Part shown: positions 37,999 to 46,184 of the stretch, piece after piece | Position numbering within the stretch: the stretch's first letter is position 1 | How the letters are laid out: every line of letters starts with the position of its first letter | From: Faecalicatena sp. Marseille-Q4148 | GTDB lineage: Bacteria; Bacillota; Clostridia; Lachnospirales; Lachnospiraceae | DNA: 64,000 nucleotides | Direction: 5' to 3' | NCBI GenBank assembly: GCA_018228665.1 | Contig: CP073692.1 | Coordinates: forward strand, 2,058,046 to 2,122,045 | Made by a program: the position numbers and the translations under genes | Notes under the pieces: model-generated | Told to the model about the DNA's origin: nothing | What the model saw: only the letters and a program-made list of their open reading frames with translations | Database searches by the model: none

Positions 37999-40900
37999 CT
38001 ATTTACGTTTCTTTAACAGTGCAAGAATTGCTGCAAGACTGATACCTGCTGGTAAAACTGCTGCGATTGGATTCGTCTCATCGCCTGTCTTAGCAGATGT
38101 TTTCTTGTCATCTTTTTTATCATCTTTCTTGTTATCATCAGTTGTAGTTTCTTCATTCTTGTCCGGATTTTCCGGTTTAGATGGTTCTACCGGTTTGGAT
38201 GGCTCTACTGGTGTAGATGGCTGAAGTTCTTCCATATCTGTTGCTGCATATACATATACTGTTGCTGCTCCATTTTCAATCGGCATATCACCAACATCTG
38301 CAAGTACATATCCTTCTGGGATATCTGTCAATCTTGATGTATTGAAATATGTTTCATCTTTGTATGCATTCAGCTTGCCATATCCAACTACATCTCCTGT
38401 TGTTTTATGCACATATGTAATTGTAACTTCCTGTACATTATCAATCTTACGAACTTTAACTGTTGCTTCACCATTAGCGATAACCATATCTCCAGCTTCT
38501 GCAATTTCATATCCATAAGGTACATCTGTCAAAGTAGATGTGTTGAAGTATGCTGCTCCTTTTTCAACTTTAGCTGTTCCATATCCTACTACGAATTCAC
38601 CGTTGTCTGCATCTACATATGTTACTTTTACATATTCGAAGTTAACTACTTTACGTACTTCTACATTTAATGAATCTCCCTCAAATGCAATATCTCCTAC
38701 TACACAGAGTTCGTATCCTGCCGGTACGTTCTTTAAGATGCTTGTGTTGAATGAATTTGCATCTGCCGGTACTTTGATCTCTTCAATTCCATTTTCAAAT
38801 GGCATCTTTGTTTCTTCATCAATGTATGATACGTATACTGTCTTTTCAGCTTTACGTACTTCTACGTTTAATGAATCTCCCTCAAATGTAACATCTCCTA
38901 CTACACAGAGTTCGTATCCTGCCGGTACGTTCTTTAAGATGCTTGTGTTGAATGAGTTTGCATCTGCTGCTAATTTGATCTCTTCGATTCCATTTTCAAA
39001 TGGCATCTTTGTTTCTTCATCAATGTATGATACGTATACTGTTTTTTCAGCTTTACGTACTTCTACGTTTAATGAATCTCCCTCAAATGTAACATCTCCT
39101 ACTACACAGAGTTCGTATCCTGTCGGTACGTTCTTTAAGATGCTTGTGTTGAATGAGTTTGCATCTGCCGGTACTTTGATCTCTTCGATTCCATTTTCAA
39201 ATGGCATCTTTGTTTCTTCATCAATGTATGATACATATACTGTCTTTTCAGCTTTGCGTACTTCTACATTTACTGTATCATTATTTCCAACAAATACATC
39301 ACCTGCTACTGCAAGTGTATATCCTTCTGGAATTGCTTTTAACATATTTGTATTAAAATATGTTACATTTGCTGCTAATTTAATTGTTTCAATTGCATTT
39401 TCAAGCGGCATTTTTGTATCTGCATCAATGTATGATACATATACTGTCTTTTCAGCTTTGCGTACTTCTACATTTACTGTATCATTATTTCCAACAAATA
39501 CATCACCTGTTGTTACAAGTTCATATCCTTCTGGAATTGCTTTTAATACACTTGCATTGAAATATGTCGCTCCTGCCTCTAATTTCAATGTTTCAATTGC
39601 ATTCTCAAGCGGCATTTTTGTATCTGCATCAATGTATGACACATATACTGTTTTTGCAACTTTACGTACTTCTACATTTATTGTGTCGCCTTCAAATGCA
39701 ACATCTCCTGTTACACATACTTCGTATCCTGCCGGTACGTTCTTTAAGATGCTTGTGTTGAATGAGTTTGCATCTGCTGCTAATTTAATCTCTTCGATTC
39801 CATTCTCAAGCGGCATCTTTGTTTCTTCATCGATGTAAGATACATATACTGTTTTTTCAGCTTTACGTACTTCTACATTTACTGTGTCGCCTTCAAATGT
39901 AACATCCCCTGTTACACATACTTCGTATCCTGCCGGTACGTTCTTTAAGATGCTTGTGTTGAATGAGTTTGCATCTGCTGCTAATTTGATCTCTTCAATT
40001 CCATTTTCAAGCGGCATCTTTGTTTCTTCATCGATGTAGGATACATATACTGTTTTTGCAACTTTACGTACTTCTACATTTATTGTGTCGCCTTCAAATG
40101 CAACATCTCCTGTTACACATACTTCGTATCCTGCCGGTACGTTCTTTAAGATGCTTGTGTTGAATGAGTTTGCATCTGCTGCTAATTTGATCTCTTCAAT
40201 TCCATTTTCAAGCGGCATCTTTGTTTCTTCATCGATGTAGGATACATATACTGTTTTTTCAGCTTTACGTACTTCTACATTTACTGTGTCGCCTTCAAAT
40301 GCAACATCTCCTGTTACACATACTTCGTATCCTGCCGGTACGTTCTTTAAGATGCTTGTGTTGAATGAGTTTGCATCTGCTGCTAATTTGATCTCTTCGA
40401 TTCCATTCTCAAGCGGCATTTTTGTTTCTTCATCGATGTAGGATACATATACTGTTTTTTCAGCTTTACGTACTTCTACATTTACTGTGTCGCCTTCAAA
40501 TGTAACATCCCCTGTTACACATACTTCGTATCCTGCCGGTACGTTCTTTAAGATGCTTGTGTTGAATGAGTTTGCATCTGCTGCTAATTTGATCTCTTCA
40601 ATTCCATTTTCAAGCGGCATTTTTGTTTCTTCATCGATGTAGGATACATATACTGTTTTTTCAGCTTTACGTACTTCTACATTTACTGTGTCGCCTTCAA
40701 ATGTAACATCTCCTGTTACACATACTTCGTATCCTGCCGGTACGTTCTTTAAGATGCTTGTGTTGAATGAGTTTGCATCTGCTGCTAATTTGATCTCTTC
40801 AATTCCATTTTCAAGTGGCATTTTTGTTTCTTCATCGATGTAGGATACATATACTGTTTTTACATTAACAATTTTTTCCACAACAATTGTAGCTGCAGAA

Positions 40901-42084
40901 GTAGCTCCGAACGGAACTTCAAACTGTGTTGCCTCACCTTCAGCTAATTTATAGCTATCTGGAAGATAAAAGTCTGTTCCGAGCATAAATGTCCAGTTAT
41001 CATTAGAAGAACCTTGTACTGTAGATCTTACAACTTCAGATCCAACTTCTTCTCCATCTTTTGTCACAAAAGTAACATTAAGAACTGTTTCTTTTATAAC
41101 CTCTTCTTTTTTTACGATATTGACAGAAACTTTTCCACCTTCTTCTGCATACCAATCACCTGTCTGGCTAATCTTATATCCATCCGGCACGTGGCTCTCT
41201 AATTCGCTATAGCTGTGAGTTCCTTCTGTGAAATACAGCCACTCGCCTTTAACAACTATTCCATTTTCATTAACAAACTCAACTCCAACTTTTACATTAG
41301 CTGCTGGTTTCTCTGGCTCTTCTTCTTTTTTCACGATATTGACAGAAACTTTTCCACCTTCTTCTGCATACCAATCACCTGTCTGGCTAATCTTATATCC
41401 ATCCGGCACGTGGCTCTCTAATTCGCTATAGCTGTGAGTTCCTTCTGTGAAATACAGCCACTCACCTTTAACAACTATTCCATTTTCATTAACAAACTCA
41501 ACTCCAACTTTTACATTAGCTGCTGGTTTCTCTGGCTCTTCTTCTTTTTTCACGATATTGACAGAAACTTTTCCACCTTCTTCTGCATACCAATCACCTG
41601 TCTGGCTAATCTTATATCCATCCGGCACGTGGCTCTCTAATTCGCTATAGCTGTGAGTTCCTTCTGTGAAATACAGCCACTCACCTTTAACAACTATTCC
41701 ATTTTCATTAACAAACTCAACTCCAACTTTTACATTAGCTGCTGGTTTCTCTGGCTCTTCTTCTTTTTTCACGATATTGACAGAAACTTTTCCACCTTCT
41801 TCTGCATACCAATCACCTGTCTGGCTGATCTCATATCCATCCGGTACGTGGCTCTCTAATTCACTATAACTATGAGTTCCTTCTGTGAAATACAGCCACT
41901 GACCTTTTACAACTATTCCATTTTCATTAACAAACTCAACTCCAACTTTTACATTGGCTGCTTTGTCTGTTGCTTCCTGCTTTGCCTGATTTGGCTCTGC
42001 CGCATACACTGGAACGCTCTGTGTGACAACTGTAGCAGCCATAATTCCAGCCAGGCATGCACGCATTAACTTTTTCCTGTACAT
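37999..42084 (-). CDS. Repeat-rich sortase-anchored surface protein 2 (1361 aa)
   Basis: Large cell-wall protein. The signal peptide is almost the same as in protein 1. Then come four near-identical 73-residue repeats (VKVGVEFVNENGIVVKG...GDWYAEEGGKVSVNIVKKEE), a unique spacer (VLNVTFVTKDGEEVGSEVV...), eleven 67-residue repeats (KTVYVSYIDEETKMPLENG...VPAGYEVCVTGD...VNVEVRKAE) of which units 7 and 8 are a variant (IDADTKMPLENAIET), and two C-terminal modules shared with protein 1. The end is a Pro/Lys/Asp-rich linker, SAKTGDE, hydrophobic helix and KKRK. AGGAGGA precedes the ATG. Probably an extended adhesin or stalk anchored by a sortase; ligand unknown. Confidence 0.88.
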   Translation of the reverse strand: MYRKKLMRACLAGIMAATVVTQSVPVYAAEPNQAKQEATDKAANVKVGVEFVNENGIVVKGQWLYFTEGTHSYSELESHVPDGYEISQTGDWYAEEGGKVSVNIVKKEEEPEKPAANVKVGVEFVNENGIVVKGEWLYFTEGTHSYSELESHVPDGYKISQTGDWYAEEGGKVSVNIVKKEEEPEKPAANVKVGVEFVNENGIVVKGEWLYFTEGTHSYSELESHVPDGYKISQTGDWYAEEGGKVSVNIVKKEEEPEKPAANVKVGVEFVNENGIVVKGEWLYFTEGTHSYSELESHVPDGYKISQTGDWYAEEGGKVSVNIVKKEEVIKETVLNVTFVTKDGEEVGSEVVRSTVQGSSNDNWTFMLGTDFYLPDSYKLAEGEATQFEVPFGATSAATIVVEKIVNVKTVYVSYIDEETKMPLENGIEEIKLAADANSFNTSILKNVPAGYEVCVTGDVTFEGDTVNVEVRKAEKTVYVSYIDEETKMPLENGIEEIKLAADANSFNTSILKNVPAGYEVCVTGDVTFEGDTVNVEVRKAEKTVYVSYIDEETKMPLENGIEEIKLAADANSFNTSILKNVPAGYEVCVTGDVAFEGDTVNVEVRKAEKTVYVSYIDEETKMPLENGIEEIKLAADANSFNTSILKNVPAGYEVCVTGDVAFEGDTINVEVRKVAKTVYVSYIDEETKMPLENGIEEIKLAADANSFNTSILKNVPAGYEVCVTGDVTFEGDTVNVEVRKAEKTVYVSYIDEETKMPLENGIEEIKLAADANSFNTSILKNVPAGYEVCVTGDVAFEGDTINVEVRKVAKTVYVSYIDADTKMPLENAIETLKLEAGATYFNASVLKAIPEGYELVTTGDVFVGNNDTVNVEVRKAEKTVYVSYIDADTKMPLENAIETIKLAANVTYFNTNMLKAIPEGYTLAVAGDVFVGNNDTVNVEVRKAEKTVYVSYIDEETKMPFENGIEEIKVPADANSFNTSILKNVPTGYELCVVGDVTFEGDSLNVEVRKAEKTVYVSYIDEETKMPFENGIEEIKLAADANSFNTSILKNVPAGYELCVVGDVTFEGDSLNVEVRKAEKTVYVSYIDEETKMPFENGIEEIKVPADANSFNTSILKNVPAGYELCVVGDIAFEGDSLNVEVRKVVNFEYVKVTYVDADNGEFVVGYGTAKVEKGAAYFNTSTLTDVPYGYEIAEAGDMVIANGEATVKVRKIDNVQEVTITYVHKTTGDVVGYGKLNAYKDETYFNTSRLTDIPEGYVLADVGDMPIENGAATVYVYAATDMEELQPSTPVEPSKPVEPSKPENPDKNEETTTDDNKKDDKKDDKKTSAKTGDETNPIAAVLPAGISLAAILALLKKRK
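38651..40862 (-). repeat. Eleven tandem 201-bp coding repeats
   Basis: Units of 67 codons. Units 1-6 are almost identical at DNA level, 7-8 are a diverged pair, 9-11 a third subtype with PFENG/ELCVVGD. Repeated alternation of VTFEGDTV and VAFEGDTI subtypes (units 3-6) points to duplication by unequal crossing-over. Confidence 0.92.
41098..41958 (-). repeat. Four tandem 219-bp coding repeats
   Basis: Units of 73 codons, encoding the GVEFVNENGIVVKG domain. The three C-terminal units are almost base-identical; the first differs at a few codons (KGQWLYF, DGYEIS). Confidence 0.92.
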
Positions 42085-42252
42085 TGTTCTTTCCTCCTAA
42101 ACAATACATTTTTAATAATATTCGCAATAGTCAGATAATGTACTCTACCCTTTTTATTTATGCATTCACCCTTACAAGTCCATTTATTACTAGTAACTTA
42201 CTATAATAATTATAAGGATAGATGGCATTCCCCTCCCATTGTTAGTACCTTA

Positions 42253-42281
42253 ATACTATCACCCTATATATCCTTTGTCAA
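42253..42281 (-). promoter_or_regulatory. Promoter of surface protein 2
   Basis: Minus strand TTGACA (42276-42281) - 17 bp - TAGTAT (42253-42258). It shares the GTGATAG context with the promoter of surface protein 1. Confidence 0.78.
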
Positions 42282-42429
42282 TCTTGCCCAAGTACATATT
42301 GTGCCGCTTTTCGTACTATTTTTGCACATTTCAAGAAGTAATTTTAGTTTTCCCTACTGCAGTCATACTGGGCAATTGGCATATCTACTCATATCAATCC
42401 TTTCGATAATAAATTAACCAATATATTCT

Positions 42430-42468
42430 GACCCCACCAAAAACATATACTATGTCTAGGGCAGGGTC
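42430..42468 (-). terminator. Hairpin after rplA
   Basis: GACCCCACC (42430-42438) pairs over 9 bp, including two G-U pairs, with GGCAGGGTC (42460-42468), 24 bp after the rplA stop. There is no T-run, so it is at best a weak terminator. Confidence 0.4.
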
Positions 42469-42491
42469 GGTAATTTCTTTATATACTTTTA

Positions 42492-43184
42492 TTAAGCTAA
42501 TTTAGCCGGGTTGATTTTTACACCAGGTCCCATTGTAGAAGTAAGTGTTACACTTCTTAAATACTGACCTTTTACAGCTGCCGGTTTAGCTTTCATAAGA
42601 GCATCGATAAGCGTCTGGAAGTTGTCCGCTAACTGTTCTTCTGTGAAGGAAGCTTTTCCAATCGGCACATGGATAATGTTTGTTTTATCTAATCTGTACT
42701 CAATCTTACCAGCTTTGATATCGTTGATCGCTTTTGTAACGTCCATTGTTACTGTACCAGCTTTCGGGTTTGGCATTAACCCTTTCGGTCCAAGTACACG
42801 TCCAAGACGTCCAACAACACCCATCATATCTGGTGTAGCTACAACTACATCATAATCGAACCATCCTTCGTTCTGGATTCTCGGGATCAGGTCTTCTGCT
42901 CCTACGTAATCTGCTCCTGCTGCTTTTGCTTCTTCAGCTTTAGCATCTTTAGCAAATACTAAGATACGAACTTTTTTACCTGTTCCGTGTGGAAGAACTA
43001 CAGCACCACGGATCTGCTGGTCAGCGTGACGTCCGTCACAACCTGTTCTGATATGAGCTTCGATTGTTTCATCAAATTTAGCTACTGCTGATTTTTTCAC
43101 TAATGCAACTGCTTCTTCTTTATCGTAAAGATTTCCTCTTTCGATTAATTTAGCAGCTTCGATATATTTTTTTCCTCGTTTCAT
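42492..43184 (-). CDS. rplA: 50S ribosomal protein L1
   Basis: 23S rRNA-binding protein of the L1 stalk and translational repressor of its own operon in many bacteria. 230 aa, normal length, with the [20 protein letters not shown] signature and the C-terminal [28 protein letters not shown] precedes ATG. Last ribosomal gene of rpmG-secE-nusG-rplK-rplA; rplJ and rplL, which normally follow, are absent from the window. Confidence 0.99.
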   Translation of the reverse strand: MKRGKKYIEAAKLIERGNLYDKEEAVALVKKSAVAKFDETIEAHIRTGCDGRHADQQIRGAVVLPHGTGKKVRILVFAKDAKAEEAKAAGADYVGAEDLIPRIQNEGWFDYDVVVATPDMMGVVGRLGRVLGPKGLMPNPKAGTVTMDVTKAINDIKAGKIEYRLDKTNIIHVPIGKASFTEEQLADNFQTLIDALMKAKPAAVKGQYLRSVTLTSTMGPGVKINPAKLA

Positions 43185-43255
43185 CTTAATAACCTCCTAG
43201 TGGTATTATCGGGAGAGCCCCTCCCACGTCTACTGTTCAAACAAAGTGTCTGCGA

Positions 43256-43681
43256 TTACTCTTCTACTTTGACACCCATACTTCTGCATGTTCCTGCTAC
43301 CATGCTCATAGCAGCTTCTACAGATGCAGCGTTTAAGTCTGGCATTTTTAACTCAGCGATTTCCTGTAACTGAGCTTTTGTAATTGTAGCAACTTTATTC
43401 TTGTTCGGAACGCCTGAACCAGATTTGATGTTACAAGCTTTCTTAATAAGAACTGCTGCCGGCGGTGTCTTTGTTATGAAGCTGAAACTTCTGTCATTAT
43501 ATACTGTAATTACAACCGGGATAATTAAATCTCCCTGATCTGCTGTTCTTGCGTTGAACTGTTTTGTAAATTCAACGATGTTTACACCGTGCTGTCCAAG
43601 AGCTGGACCAACCGGCGGAGCTGGAGTTGCCTTTCCAGCAGGGATCTGTAATTTAATATAACCTGTTACTTTTTTTGCCAT
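43256..43681 (-). CDS. rplK: 50S ribosomal protein L11
   Basis: Component of the GTPase-associated centre needed for the stringent response. 141 aa from ATG 43681 (AAGGAGG upstream), exactly the usual length. Conserved: [25 protein letters not shown] N-terminus, [16 protein letters not shown], and [24 protein letters not shown]. Confidence 0.99.
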   Translation of the reverse strand: MAKKVTGYIKLQIPAGKATPAPPVGPALGQHGVNIVEFTKQFNARTADQGDLIIPVVITVYNDRSFSFITKTPPAAVLIKKACNIKSGSGVPNKNKVATITKAQLQEIAELKMPDLNAASVEAAMSMVAGTCRSMGVKVEE

Positions 43682-43732
43682 TTTATTGTACCTCCTTGTG
43701 GTAATTGCGGGGATGTTCCCTCCCACTTACTG

Positions 43733-44248
43733 TTACATCTTCTTGACTTCTGCGAAACTGATTTCTACCGGTGTTTCGCGACCAAATAACTCAACATTGA
43801 TTGTCAGGCTCTGTTTCGGAACATTCATGCTCTGAATTACTCCGACTGTACCTTCCCAGGCACCGCCTGTTACTGTAACTGCATCGCCTTCCGCGAAATC
43901 TACTACGATATCCTCTTTCTGGATTCCAAGATTCATCATCTCAGCATCTGTAAGCGGTACCGGTTTCGATCCAGGTCCAACGAAACCTGTCACACCTCTT
44001 GTATTTCTTACGACATACCAGGTATCATCATTCATAATCATATGAATCAGGACATATCCAGGAAACATTTTCTTCTGAACCGCTTTCTGAGTGCCTCCGC
44101 GCATCTCGACAACGTCCTGCATCGGTACTCGTACCTCAAGGATCTGATCCTCAAGATGACGGTTCTCAATTGTCTTATCAATGTTGGCTTTTACTTTGTT
44201 TTCATACCCTGAATAAGTATGAACTACATACCATTTTGCCTCTGACAT
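43733..44248 (-). CDS. nusG: Transcription termination/antitermination protein NusG
   Basis: RNA polymerase elongation factor, 171 aa. NGN domain WYVVHTYSGYENKVKANIDK at the N-terminus and a C-terminal KOW domain (FAEGDAVTVTGGAWEGTVG). The ATG at 44248 has AAAGGTGA upstream. Between secE and rplK, the conserved bacterial position. Confidence 0.98.
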   Translation of the reverse strand: MSEAKWYVVHTYSGYENKVKANIDKTIENRHLEDQILEVRVPMQDVVEMRGGTQKAVQKKMFPGYVLIHMIMNDDTWYVVRNTRGVTGFVGPGSKPVPLTDAEMMNLGIQKEDIVVDFAEGDAVTVTGGAWEGTVGVIQSMNVPKQSLTINVELFGRETPVEISFAEVKKM

Positions 44249-44286
44249 AAAATCACCTTTCATAATTGCCCTTGTTTATCAGTTTC

Positions 44287-44490
44287 TTATTTTACTAATA
44301 AATCAATTCCGTACTGTGCAATGATATCCACTATTGTGATAACTGCTCCAAGTACTACGGAAACAAAAACAACTGCAGCCGTCTGCTTTCCAAGTGTTTT
44401 CTTGTCTGGCCAAACAATTTTCTTAAACTCTGCCTTCAAGCCCTTGAACCAGCTTGTCTTCGGAGCATTGTTTTTTGTTTTTTCGCCCAT
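44287..44490 (-). CDS. secE: Preprotein translocase subunit SecE
   Basis: Small essential subunit of the SecYEG channel in the membrane, 67 aa from ATG 44490 (GAGGTGA upstream). One C-terminal transmembrane helix (AAVVFVSVVLGAVITIVDII) preceded by the conserved amphipathic LKAEFKKIVWPDKKTLGKQT segment. Single-helix type, as in Firmicutes. Confidence 0.97.
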   Translation of the reverse strand: MGEKTKNNAPKTSWFKGLKAEFKKIVWPDKKTLGKQTAAVVFVSVVLGAVITIVDIIAQYGIDLLVK

Positions 44491-44508
44491 AACATTCACC
44501 TCAGACAA

Positions 44509-44658
44509 CTACTTTGTTTCTTTGTGCATTGTGTGTGATTTACAGAACTTACAATATTTCTTTGTTTCCATACGTTCAGGATGTGCTTTCTTATCCTTCA
44601 TCATATTGTAGTTACGCTGTTTACATTCTGTACATTCCAATGTGATTCTTGTGCGCAC
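44509..44658 (-). CDS. rpmG: 50S ribosomal protein L33
   Basis: 49-aa zinc-ribbon form of L33, start GTG (44656-44658) with GAGGTGG upstream. Sequence begins [17 protein letters not shown]; Cys pairs CTEC and CKFC bind zinc, so this is the zinc-dependent (C+) version. It is followed at 18 bp by secE. First gene of the rpmG-secE-nusG-rplK-rplA unit. Confidence 0.97.
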   Translation of the reverse strand: MRTRITLECTECKQRNYNMMKDKKAHPERMETKKYCKFCKSHTMHKETK

Positions 44659-44730
44659 AACTTCCACCTCGCTTCATGTTTAATTTCATGTTTCGTGTTA
44701 CATGGCAGCTTGCGAGACTGCCCATTTTTA

Positions 44731-44796
44731 GGCATAAAAAAAAGACCTACTTCCATTCGCCTGTCTAGTATAGCATGGCGAATGGAGGTACGTCAA
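44731..44796 (-). promoter_or_regulatory. Promoter of rpmG-rplA embedded in a terminator-like hairpin
   Basis: Minus strand TTGACG (44791-44796) - 18 bp - TATACT (44767-44772). The same DNA forms an inverted repeat (CTTCCATTCGCC with GGCGAATGGAG) whose loop carries the -10, with a T8 run after the left arm on the minus strand and T8 on the plus side. It probably both ends the EPS transcript and starts the ribosomal one. Confidence 0.75.
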
Positions 44797-44822
44797 GTTT
44801 TTTTTGCAAAGTGAAAATTCTT

Positions 44823-46184
44823 CTATTTTTCTAAAATAATTGCCTGAATTTCGATGCCGCACTGCTGCAACTTGGAAACCTCTTCACATAATTTTTTATG
44901 ACTGGATTTTTCACATACTTCATACAAAATGACATTAGCGATGTCTGCTGATTTTTTCATGGAATCTGCATCACCTAAGATACTGTTTAGCATGATAACT
45001 TCCAGATTGTATTTAGCAAATAGGTCTTTCACTTTCTGAATCATTTCGATGTTTCCACCAGTATGTTCTGCACTGAATAATGTTCCGGTCAGACAAACAC
45101 CTGTGATATTTTTTTTGATTGCTGACATAATTACTGGAAGTAGCGCCATTTCTGCTGAGGTTGTCGGAATGTTTCCCGTCTTTTTCTCTAATTTATCAAT
45201 CCACCGGTCAACAAAACATTTGAATGCTTTATTTTCATCTGTGATTGTTACAACAGGTACTTCCTGCAGCCCGCCAATGTCTTCTTTTGCATGAATGCGA
45301 TCGCTGAATAAATATTTTATTCCAAAATATATGATTCCTAATATGCCTCCACCAATGAGTCCAAATACAACATAGAGTATATTAAACTGGCTGTTTTGTG
45401 TGTTAATTTCTATAGGTGCGGTTTGGTAAGACATTTTTAAATTCTCTCTGTCCGCTTCAACTTGCTTTAGCTTATCATAGTAATTCCATTTTAATCCATA
45501 ATATGTATCTTGCTCTGTTGCAAGTGCAAATTTATTTGTTTCAACAACAGAAGCCCCCATGATCTCACACAGGCTGTTTTCTAATTGAATATTTTGAAGT
45601 TCAGTTTTCAAGATGTCAATGATTGACTGACATGAATCCTCATCAAAATGAATAACCGTGAACTCTAATAGCCCTGATGCCTCTTCATACATATTAAAGG
45701 ATAATGACACTATTTCACGAATATAATCGTCTTCAATATCTGTATTTAACTTTTCTCTTACTTTATCACAAAAATCTGTCTGTTTTACAATTTCTTCACA
45801 TGCATTTTTTACACGCAAAACTTCTTTCTGGTCAATTCCGCTCAACAGACATTCTACTTTTCCCTCAAATACATGATCCGGATTAACCTGCATTTTAATA
45901 GAATTTTCCAGATAATCTTTATACATATTGTAGAACTCTTTATTTCGCTCTAATGCTTCTTCTTGCCTGTCATATATTTTTTGATCATGAGCTGAGTAAC
46001 TTATCTTTTTTGTTTCAGCATCAGTCTCTGGCACACTGTTATTATTGCGCGCTTTCAAGAAACTGACTGTAGCAACAGCTCCCATAAGAAGTCCGAACAC
46101 AAGAACAAACATAATGATCTTTTTCCACTGCTTTAATATTCTTATCATCAAATCTGATATGTTTAATTTTCTTATTTCATTCAT
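44823..46184 (-). CDS. Polysaccharide chain-length/export protein (Wzz-like), 453 aa
   Basis: Membrane protein with helices near both ends of a large extracytoplasmic region: IIMFVLVFGLLMGAVATVSF at about residue 30 and ILYVVFGLIGGGILGIIYFG near residue 285. The ectodomain is rich in predicted coiled coil, and a cytoplasmic C-terminal domain follows that resembles the nucleotide-binding fold of BY-kinases (EVPVVTI...GVCLTGTL) but lacks a Walker A motif. Its start overlaps the flippase stop as TAATG. Last gene of the EPS operon; probably modulates length or export together with the CpsC-like protein at 59322. Confidence 0.75.
   Translation of the reverse strand: MNEIRKLNISDLMIRILKQWKKIIMFVLVFGLLMGAVATVSFLKARNNNSVPETDAETKKISYSAHDQKIYDRQEEALERNKEFYNMYKDYLENSIKMQVNPDHVFEGKVECLLSGIDQKEVLRVKNACEEIVKQTDFCDKVREKLNTDIEDDYIREIVSLSFNMYEEASGLLEFTVIHFDEDSCQSIIDILKTELQNIQLENSLCEIMGASVVETNKFALATEQDTYYGLKWNYYDKLKQVEADRENLKMSYQTAPIEINTQNSQFNILYVVFGLIGGGILGIIYFGIKYLFSDRIHAKEDIGGLQEVPVVTITDENKAFKCFVDRWIDKLEKKTGNIPTTSAEMALLPVIMSAIKKNITGVCLTGTLFSAEHTGGNIEMIQKVKDLFAKYNLEVIMLNSILGDADSMKKSADIANVILYEVCEKSSHKKLCEEVSKLQQCGIEIQAIILEK

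Larger units (their letters stand above)
42085..42491 (-). other. Long leader of surface protein 2 and spacer to rplA
   Basis: No gene here. It holds the surface protein promoter, an A/T-rich untranslated leader of about 160 nt, a separated inverted pair TTGCCCA/TGGGCAA (near 42282 and 42372) flanking about 85 bp upstream of the promoter, and a hairpin after rplA. Function of the inverted pair unknown. Confidence 0.5.

Noticed and set aside
38540..39838. Long open frame (432 codons) on the plus strand inside surface protein 2
   Set aside because: It is the antisense of the 201-bp repeats; the repeat period is a multiple of three, so one stop-free antisense unit gives a long artefact. No ribosome site, and the product is a Ser/Thr/Phe mirror of the repeat.
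38651..41958. Regular repeats considered as a CRISPR array
   Set aside because: Period is 201 or 219 bp, the whole unit is conserved with no unique spacers, and the units encode protein.
41215..42069. Series of similar ~66-codon plus-strand frames at 219-bp spacing
   Set aside because: Antisense shadows of the 73-residue repeats.
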